DNA of 21,275 nt, from positions 1-21,275 of the IMG/VR virus record IMGVR_UViG_3300009165_000047; one strand, given 5' to 3'. Shown here piece by piece: positions 9,039 to 14,851 of the stretch. The notes beneath the pieces are model-generated. The model saw only the letters and a program-made list of their open reading frames with translations, was not told where the DNA came from and ran no database searches. Source of the DNA: a virus. How positions within the stretch are numbered: position 1 is the stretch's first letter; the number at the start of each line of letters is the position of its first letter. Made by a program: the position numbers and the translations under genes.

Positions 9039-11258
9039 TTATATTATTTTTGAACTATTGCCGTTGTTATCGTATTTTTTAAAGTTTAATGCTACTGCTA
9101 TTTTTTCAATTGCATAAACTGGAGTATACATGTGTTTGTTACATGCCATTATTGCCAATCCTGAACTAATAGAAGCATCATGCTTTGTTCTATCATTGAT
9201 ATTAAATCTAGCCCAATCATTTAATGTTTTCTGGAAATACATAGTCCCAAAGTTATCGCCTACAATTCCAACATAAGTTTCAATATAGGTTTCAATTGCT
9301 GCAGCATGAGCTTGTATAATATCTTGTCCTGAGTTTGGTATACCGCCTATTTCTTTTTCAGCTGGTGATAACTTATTCCACGTTTTATCTGGTCGATTCA
9401 TAGAGTAACCTCTATAACCTCTCCTTTTAAAATGATATAATAGTCTAGCTTTGTTATTCTCTGCTAATATAGGCATACCATAAAAAATACAAGCCATTAG
9501 TATTTCTTCGAAGAAGATCTCTGCTGTTTGTGGTCTAGCTATATATTCTAAAAAGAAATGATTAGCTGGTATGTCTTCCATTGAGAACTTTGTTAATCCG
9601 TGTAATGCTCCATTGGATCCACGGTTATCAACTGTTCCTGATATATCATAACTATCACATCCAAAGGCACCACAGTGCTCATTACCTGGGTATTTCATCC
9701 CATCCTTTATTATTACACGGTTTTGCATGTATTTAGGGGGAACCCAACTAATTAAGAACCTGCCGTCTTTATTTGGATAGAATATTACTTTTGAATCAAC
9801 TATTCCGTTCTCCCATTGAAAACTTCCTTTAGTTAATATATTTGTATTTCTTAGATCTTCATTGTAATCAATCTGTTCATATATTTTTGTAAGATTGAAT
9901 AAAGATTGTTTTGTTTCATCTCTAAAGGCATGTTGCTCTGTTCTTGGAAACTGTCTGTAGTATTCATTTAAAGCATCTGAATCTGATTTTAAACCATCAA
10001 CTTCATTTTGCCAGTGCTCAATAACACCATATTCAATCCAACTCCCATCTACCCCTTTTACAGGTTTTTCTGGCGTATCGAATACAGGTAAGCCATAAGT
10101 ATCAATGAATCCTTCGTAGGACCATTCCATAGGTATGAACAAACTATATAATCCTGAACTAGTCTGTCCGTTGCGGGTTCTTTTTTTAACATCAGAATTA
10201 TAATAAAGTTTCTTAAAGTTATCTCCTCCTTTATCTAAAGCGTTTGAGGTTGATCCCATCATACACTTACCAATAATCCTACTACCTAATCGTAAACAAG
10301 TTTTTGTAACTCGCCAGTTATTCAATATATTATCTGGACGTTCCCATTTACCACTCTCATCGTGTACTAAAAGTTTTAACTTTTCACCATCATAAGAGTT
10401 ATCTCCCGTGTTTTTCCAGTCAATTGTAGTGTCTAATCCATCAAGTTCATCTAGCTTCTCATTATTATCTAATTTTCTTCTAGTAAGTTTTGATGCGGGT
10501 ATTCTATAAGCTAATTCTGTTTTAGGCCTATCCATACCGTCTTGTATTGGCTTAAAGAAGAAAGGATAGTTTATTGATATTGGTACAACCTTATCCGTAA
10601 ACATCTTTTTAGCATCCGCTCCAGACTTTGATAATATACCAAATCGTGAGTCACTTGATATTGTAGCTTGATTAACTAATTCAGCGGATGACATAAATGA
10701 AAAACCAGAACGTCTATTCTTTAAATAGGTCATTCCATAACATCTACTATCCGCTTTACAGGCTTCCCAGAATATAAAGAACAATCTATTTGACTCTCTA
10801 AAATCTGGCGCTCCAACGTCTATCTTACTCCATTGCAAGTACATATAATGCGTACCTGTTATATAAGTGGCTTTGCCGTTATTATAAAACGACATACCTT
10901 CTTCTCTTCTTTTGAACTCTTGGTCAATGTAATCATACCAATGCTCTTTAAATGCATCTGGATATTTATTCCAATCGAATACATTCTTTATCTTTTCTAT
11001 TTCTTTGTTAACAGGTATCTGCTCCCAATATTGCTCTTCTTTTTTATCGGATCTTTTATATGTATCTTCCGCTAAAGGTAAAGCTATTTTTAAATTCTGT
11101 ATTTCATATATCTCGCCAATCTTACCGCTACGGCTTATTACAACCATATCGTATTCTTTGTTATAGCCATACTCCCATTTATTATAACGGTTCTTTTGCT
11201 TAACAACATTTGGCTTTACATGATCTGTAACTATTTTGTATAAAGCTTGTTCGTACAT
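9039..11258 (-). CDS. Terminase large subunit (TerL), 739 aa
   Basis: TerL is the ATP-driven packaging motor and DNA-cutting nuclease. A degenerate Walker A of the 'KNRRSGFS' type lies near residues 180-187, a Walker B with catalytic acids (KLLVHDES, D300 E301) near 296-302, and a coupling motif candidate (MMGSTSN) near 333-339. RNase H-like nuclease acids are plausible at D535 (FGCDSYD), E600 (MPILAENN) and D646 (NSGQDIIQAH). The length is large but typical of crAss-like TerL. The ATG overlaps the stop of the 91-aa gene (TAATG), indicating translational coupling. It is followed directly by the portal gene. Confidence 0.92.
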   Translation of the reverse strand: MYEQALYKIVTDHVKPNVVKQKNRYNKWEYGYNKEYDMVVISRSGKIGEIYEIQNLKIALPLAEDTYKRSDKKEEQYWEQIPVNKEIEKIKNVFDWNKYPDAFKEHWYDYIDQEFKRREEGMSFYNNGKATYITGTHYMYLQWSKIDVGAPDFRESNRLFFIFWEACKADSRCYGMTYLKNRRSGFSFMSSAELVNQATISSDSRFGILSKSGADAKKMFTDKVVPISINYPFFFKPIQDGMDRPKTELAYRIPASKLTRRKLDNNEKLDELDGLDTTIDWKNTGDNSYDGEKLKLLVHDESGKWERPDNILNNWRVTKTCLRLGSRIIGKCMMGSTSNALDKGGDNFKKLYYNSDVKKRTRNGQTSSGLYSLFIPMEWSYEGFIDTYGLPVFDTPEKPVKGVDGSWIEYGVIEHWQNEVDGLKSDSDALNEYYRQFPRTEQHAFRDETKQSLFNLTKIYEQIDYNEDLRNTNILTKGSFQWENGIVDSKVIFYPNKDGRFLISWVPPKYMQNRVIIKDGMKYPGNEHCGAFGCDSYDISGTVDNRGSNGALHGLTKFSMEDIPANHFFLEYIARPQTAEIFFEEILMACIFYGMPILAENNKARLLYHFKRRGYRGYSMNRPDKTWNKLSPAEKEIGGIPNSGQDIIQAHAAAIETYIETYVGIVGDNFGTMYFQKTLNDWARFNINDRTKHDASISSGLAIMACNKHMYTPVYAIEKIAVALNFKKYDNNGNSSKII

Positions 11259-11533
11259 TACTTAGATCTCCCTTCTGCAAACCCTCTAAATGGTTTTGCT
11301 TCAACAGCCTTTTCGGATTCATTGATCATCCGTTCTTCCTCTTGAATCCTAGTTAGTATTTCAAATGCATCGAAGATAGCTAGCTTTTTAGTAGCCGCGG
11401 CATTCTTTAATTTTTCAGGTTCAGGATCATCTTCATTGCCTGCTAATATTGGTGATTTTGCAACTTTAATTAACTCTCCTACTGCTTGCCTACCGGCTTC
11501 AATAATAGCCTGCTTTGTTTCTTTTGTATTCAT
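11258..11533 (-). CDS. Small terminase-adjacent protein, candidate TerS-type partner, 91 aa
   Basis: This 91-residue, highly charged and mostly helical protein (KQAIIEAGRQAVGELIKVAK; then LKNAAATKKLAIFDAFEIL) ends in a basic tail (FRGFAEGRSK). Its stop codon shares one base with the TerL start, the usual position for a small terminase subunit, and a conserved protein of this type precedes TerL in related phages as I remember them. It is shorter than most TerS proteins and I cannot see a clear DNA-binding helix-turn-helix, so it might instead be another packaging accessory factor. A 53-base AT-rich gap separates it from the double GroES-like gene upstream. Confidence 0.55.
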   Translation of the reverse strand: MNTKETKQAIIEAGRQAVGELIKVAKSPILAGNEDDPEPEKLKNAAATKKLAIFDAFEILTRIQEEERMINESEKAVEAKPFRGFAEGRSK

Positions 11534-11586
11534 AAAATTAAATATAAAATGATTAGTTTTTATTGCGTTTTGTATGTTTATATATT

Positions 11587-12183
11587 TTATGTCCAGCGAC
11601 TATGATATTCCTCTTCGTCTCCTTTATATTCATATTTAATTACAATATCATTAGATTTCATACAATATAATCTCTGGTTATCTATGATAAACTCAAACTC
11701 TCCGTATGGTTTATATCCTACTAAGTCCCCAGGATTGATTTCAAGCTTGTTTAAGGCTTCGTTTCCGTATTTTAATATTCCAATATGCTTTCGTTCTTTA
11801 TCAAGCTTAAATTGGTTATTATTTTTTAACGGTTTTACAAAACAACGATCACCAAATGACAACCATTCAGTATCGGGTTTGTATAAATATATTTGATCAG
11901 GATCACAAAAATATAAATCTTCTTTGAAATAAGCTCTACTATTTTTTTGTTTACCTTTAATGTCATAAAAACGTCTAAACACGTTGTGATGTATTACTAT
12001 CGTATCACCAACTTTTATATCTGTTTTATATGCTAATGGTATTGCTACTACTTCAGCTATATTATTTACAGATTTAAAACTCTCTATACGAGTGTTTAAG
12101 ATTAACTCTTTACCTTCTACATCAATTTTGTTATCGTATCTAGATCCTACCGGTTTAACTATAAAATTAAATACGCTTGTCAT
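11587..12183 (-). CDS. Tandem GroES-like (double co-chaperonin-fold) protein, ~198 aa
   Basis: I read two GroES-type beta barrels in a row. The second is clearest: FGDRCFVKPL, then IGILKYGN, then LEINPGDLVGYKPYGEFEF, IDNQRLYCMKSNDIVI, matching the GroES order 'DRVLVKP... GxVxxxG ... VKVGDxVxYxKYxG... ..Y.I....DIL'. The first is looser: FNFIVKPVGSR, LILNT, NIAEVVAIP, DIKVGDTIVIHH, then LYFCDPDQIYLYK. The second barrel lacks a normal-length mobile loop; the first retains a long segment there. Chloroplast Cpn20 is a known tandem co-chaperonin, so the architecture is not without precedent. I prefer the ATG at 12183 (MTSVFNF), one base after the upstream stop, over the in-frame ATG at 12213 that overlaps the previous gene. 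Assignment is by eye and has not been tested by a profile search. Confidence 0.6.
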   Translation of the reverse strand: MTSVFNFIVKPVGSRYDNKIDVEGKELILNTRIESFKSVNNIAEVVAIPLAYKTDIKVGDTIVIHHNVFRRFYDIKGKQKNSRAYFKEDLYFCDPDQIYLYKPDTEWLSFGDRCFVKPLKNNNQFKLDKERKHIGILKYGNEALNKLEINPGDLVGYKPYGEFEFIIDNQRLYCMKSNDIVIKYEYKGDEEEYHSRWT

Positions 12184-12184
12184 A

Positions 12185-12412
12185 CTAATACTCCAGGTCG
12201 TATTCAATAGCAATGCTCATGTTGGAATTAAATTTCTTCCATGGCATAACCTCGTTCTCTTTCTTTATGTAAATATTATAAGAATTATCTACAATGTCTA
12301 AAAGTATATGAGAGATCTTATGTCCACCATATACTTCTTGTCCCACAGAATAATGCATGGCATCGTCTTTGTAGTTTGCTCCTATACTTATTTTTCTAAC
12401 AACAGAATCCAT
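12185..12412 (-). CDS. Conserved small phage protein, 75 aa
   Basis: Function unknown. The sequence runs MDSVVRKISIGANYKDDAMH, then YSVGQEVYGGHKISHILLD, then alternating charged and aromatic residues ending VMPWKKFNSNMSIAIEYDLEY. The strand-like spacing suggests a small all-beta domain. I recall similar small proteins (with VRKISIG... and VGQEV) upstream of the terminase in environmental Bacteroidota phages, so it belongs to the conserved pre-packaging block. Its ATG overlaps the stop of the 82-aa gene by one base and its TAG stop lies one base before the tandem GroES-like start, so all three are probably translated as a unit. No membrane or catalytic motif is visible. Confidence 0.65.
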   Translation of the reverse strand: MDSVVRKISIGANYKDDAMHYSVGQEVYGGHKISHILLDIVDNSYNIYIKKENEVMPWKKFNSNMSIAIEYDLEY

Positions 12413-12660
12413 TATTCTTTTGTTTCTTTTTCAATTACTGTATACGATCCGTCTTCTAAACTAATATTAACTGCTCCATATTCATTCTCTAATTCTAATT
12501 TAAAGTTTTCAATAGATTCGTTTAATGTAGCTAGGTTATGTAAGATAGCGTGTTTCTGTGATTCTAATACACCAATGTTTGTTAACATAGCTAATAGATT
12601 CTTTTGATCCGCGTTTACTCTTTCTAGTTGTTCTGGTGTAATCTTGTTTACTTTTTCCAT
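12412..12660 (-). CDS. Small coiled-coil phage protein, 82 aa
   Basis: Function unknown. Residues ~5-60 are a continuous predicted helix rich in Leu, Glu, Asn and Gln with heptad-like spacing (TPEQLERVNADQKNLLAMLT and LESQKHAILHNLATLNESIE), ending in a short strand-like acidic tail (AVNISLEDGSYTVIEKETKE). The coiled coil suggests an oligomer or a binding partner of another virion-assembly protein. It is the first gene after the tRNA-like locus, has an AAATAAA leader rather than a Shine-Dalgarno site, and overlaps the next start by one base. Confidence 0.65.
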   Translation of the reverse strand: MEKVNKITPEQLERVNADQKNLLAMLTNIGVLESQKHAILHNLATLNESIENFKLELENEYGAVNISLEDGSYTVIEKETKE

Positions 12661-12685
12661 TTTATTTAATTTGATTGTTTATTAG

Positions 12686-12759
12686 TAGCAATGTATCAGA
12701 GTCGAACTGATTTGAACGGGCTTATGAGACCCGTGAGATACCTTACCTCCCACTTGCTA
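12686..12759 (-). tRNA. tRNA-Met (anticodon CAU)-like gene with imperfect acceptor stem
   Basis: Reading the minus strand, a 5-bp anticodon stem (CGGGT / GCCCG, one U.G pair) closes the loop CTCATAA, placing the CAU anticodon correctly between U33 and A37. A T-arm with stem ATCAG / CTGAT and loop TTCGACT is canonical, the variable loop has 5 bases, and a D-arm GAGG / TCTC with a GG in the loop is present. The ends TAGCAA and TTGCTA pair over 6 bp but are out of register with the T-arm by about two bases, and the base of the acceptor stem is mismatched. No CCA is encoded. It may still be functional, be an Ile2 (CAU, lysidine) tRNA, or be decaying. It lies between the fibre block and the packaging block. 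Confidence 0.65.
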
Positions 12760-12771
12760 TTTATTATTTAA

Positions 12772-13125
12772 TTACGTGGTTATAGTGTTTTCTACTACAA
12801 CGTCTTCTGGTATATATCCATCAGCGTTTTGAGCATATCCTAAAAAACTATGTACGCAGTCAACAGGGAATATTTCACTTTCAAAAACAATTTCTTGCTC
12901 TGACATTACATCATAAGCATATCCATCGTAGTATATTGGCTCTGTAATTACGTTAAAATCTGAATCATAAGTTCCATTTTCTAAAACAATTTTACCTATT
13001 TCAACAATTGCTTGAATGCCTTGTCCGTATACAAGTCTATCTTCTGTTTCTACATAAACTCCTTTAGCAATTAAATCAGCTATTGCAGTTTCTTTGTCTG
13101 TGTAATTTAATTTGTATATGTTCAT
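12772..13125 (-). CDS. Fibre-associated protein of unknown function, 117 aa
   Basis: The protein is acidic and starts MNIYKLNYTDKETAIADLIA, with Val/Ile/Tyr-rich strands and an FPVDCVHSFLGYAQNADGYI segment at its C-terminus. A very similar motif (NSFLGYALNQNLYVP) appears at the N-terminus of the fibre encoded just upstream in transcription order, so the two proteins share a module. It ends before the tRNA-like gene and starts one base after the stop of the 574-aa fibre gene. Position suggests a fibre assembly chaperone or a fibre-tip/attachment adaptor, but nothing in the sequence identifies the activity. Confidence 0.6.
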   Translation of the reverse strand: MNIYKLNYTDKETAIADLIAKGVYVETEDRLVYGQGIQAIVEIGKIVLENGTYDSDFNVITEPIYYDGYAYDVMSEQEIVFESEIFPVDCVHSFLGYAQNADGYIPEDVVVENTITT

Positions 13126-13126
13126 A

Positions 13127-14851
13127 TTATAGTGTTGTTAATTGTGCAAGTTCAGCGTTTGTTAAACGTGTTTTATAAAGTTGTGATGAGTTATTTTTTC
13201 CTAAAAATGGGCTTCCACCTGAACCTGCATCGTATGAAAATACACTACAAGTTGGTACAGTTCCAGTTGAGCCAACGGCAATTTGATTTCCATTTACATA
13301 AAAAGCAAAATCACTTCCTTTATATGCAATTGCAGCCTTATATCGTGTTCCTACTAACACAGGTGTATTATAAAAAAATTGACTTACATTACCTACTCGA
13401 ACTTGCGCAAAAAGCAATCCAGAACCGCTAAAAACAACAACTCTATCTGAACCCGTACCATTATTAATACCTATTGCATTAGCCGTTGTTACATCGATAA
13501 ATACAATATCAACAAACAAAGTCCCCTCTGTTTGACCAATTAAACTACTTATTCCTGTTTTAGAAATAACATCAGCGTTACGTGTTACTGTTGATGCTAC
13601 TGTTGGTATGTATGATGTTTGGTAAGAACCTACTTCTAATTGTGCACCCCATATATCCACATTTCCAATACAATCAGTATCCCCAGTGCCATCTTGTTTA
13701 ATTCCTCCTAAAATTAGGTATGATGAAACACCTATTGTTATTAAATTTCCACTATAAGTAAATTTTTGCCAATTATCATTAAGTGTGTATTTAGTTGAGA
13801 AACCAGTATTCCAAATTGAAGTATTGTTTGTGGTAAATCTAATTGAATTTGCACCACCTGAAACTGATTTTTTAGCATAAAAAGAAAAAGTATAAATTGT
13901 ACTTGATGTAATCGAATTGACGCCTTGCCTAACAGCACTATTTAAAAGTAAAATATTTAATGTGTTTGCATTTGTCAATCCACTTGGCGAAATAATTGAA
14001 GAAGAAGTTATAGAAGCAGAAGTAACTTTCTCCCAACTTGCATTGTCAAATTGTTCACTTCTTAAAGCTAAATTCGTTCTCTGCGGCTCAACTAATATAC
14101 TAGGTGTACCATTTGAGTAATCAACTCTTGGTACATCTAATCTATCAGTTGTTGGAAAATATTCTGTTGCTGATGAGCCTGATTCTAATTGAGCACCCCA
14201 CCATACAATAGAAGAAACACCATCTCCATTATATGTTTCACTTCCTGAAGTAGTTCCGTTTGTATTTGCTAAAAAAAATGTATTATTTCCTGTTAAATCA
14301 CAAACTCCTGTAGCAGTAATTTTATACCAACCATCTCCAACATTTGTTATAGTTCCTGTTCCGTTTACTTGACTGCCTACTGTTCCATTTGTTAAATCAA
14401 AATAAACTCTAATCCAAACTCCTGTTCCTGAACCCCCAAATTGAACATTTCTACTGCCAACTCCTCTTTTTACATAAGCACTAATCGTATAAGTAGTTCC
14501 ACTTGTTAATGATATTGAGAATTTTGCCATCCTATGTTGAGTAGCAGTTGCAGAATTTTCTATAACGCTATCAGCAGTTAAAGTTCCATCAGGAGCCGTT
14601 GTTGTATTGGTAGTTACAGAAACTCCTGCTTTTACCCAACTTGCGTCATTAAATTGCTCTGAATAAGTAAATAAATTCCTTGGTACTACTTCAATCAATC
14701 CTTGCTCGTTTACTCTCGTTGTAGTTGTAGCACGAACTACATCCATTTCTCTTGGTACGTATAAATTTTGATTTAAAGCGTACCCTAAGAAACTATTCTC
14801 CTTTACGGCAAAATTATCATTGCCTATTACTAAACTTGCTTGTTCTATCAT
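13127..14851 (-). CDS. Receptor-binding fibre with carbohydrate-binding-like and LamG-like domains, 574 aa
   Basis: A short N-terminal segment (KENSFLGYALNQNLYVPREM) leads into MDVVRATTTTRVNE, then two repeats of a jelly-roll-type module, each introduced by 'SEQF(N/D)(D/N)ASW' (near residues 64-72 and 265-273) and closed by 'WGAQLE(S/V)GS' followed by Tyr-Phe-Pro or Tyr-Ile-Pro (near 218-233 and 410-422). The C-terminal ~140 residues (SLIGQTEGTLFVDIVF; YKAAIAYKGSDFAFYVNGNQ; SQLYKTRLTNAELAQL) have the strand pattern of a concanavalin A-like/LamG lectin domain. This layout is common in Bacteroidota phage fibre proteins that bind surface glycans. Its ATG overlaps the TGA of the paralogous 631-aa gene (ATGA). 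Role as adsorption protein is inferred; it could decorate the head rather than the tail. Confidence 0.75.
   Translation of the reverse strand: MIEQASLVIGNDNFAVKENSFLGYALNQNLYVPREMDVVRATTTTRVNEQGLIEVVPRNLFTYSEQFNDASWVKAGVSVTTNTTTAPDGTLTADSVIENSATATQHRMAKFSISLTSGTTYTISAYVKRGVGSRNVQFGGSGTGVWIRVYFDLTNGTVGSQVNGTGTITNVGDGWYKITATGVCDLTGNNTFFLANTNGTTSGSETYNGDGVSSIVWWGAQLESGSSATEYFPTTDRLDVPRVDYSNGTPSILVEPQRTNLALRSEQFDNASWEKVTSASITSSSIISPSGLTNANTLNILLLNSAVRQGVNSITSSTIYTFSFYAKKSVSGGANSIRFTTNNTSIWNTGFSTKYTLNDNWQKFTYSGNLITIGVSSYLILGGIKQDGTGDTDCIGNVDIWGAQLEVGSYQTSYIPTVASTVTRNADVISKTGISSLIGQTEGTLFVDIVFIDVTTANAIGINNGTGSDRVVVFSGSGLLFAQVRVGNVSQFFYNTPVLVGTRYKAAIAYKGSDFAFYVNGNQIAVGSTGTVPTCSVFSYDAGSGGSPFLGKNNSSQLYKTRLTNAELAQLTTL
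13521..13619. repeat. 99-bp near-identical repeat, copy A (in 574-aa fibre gene)
   Basis: This stretch matches 15311-15409 with four differences in 99 positions by my alignment, in direct orientation. It encodes the conserved linker before the C-terminal lectin-like domain, from Thr-Val-Ala-Ser-Thr-Val-Thr-Arg to GQTEGT. Flanking sequence diverges quickly, so identity is restricted to this hinge. Confidence 0.85.

Noticed and set aside
12184-12213. Upstream start for the tandem GroES-like gene at 12213
   Set aside because: It would add ten residues (MLLNTTWSIS) overlapping the previous gene by about 29 bases; the ATG at 12183 directly after the upstream TAG fits the barrel start better.
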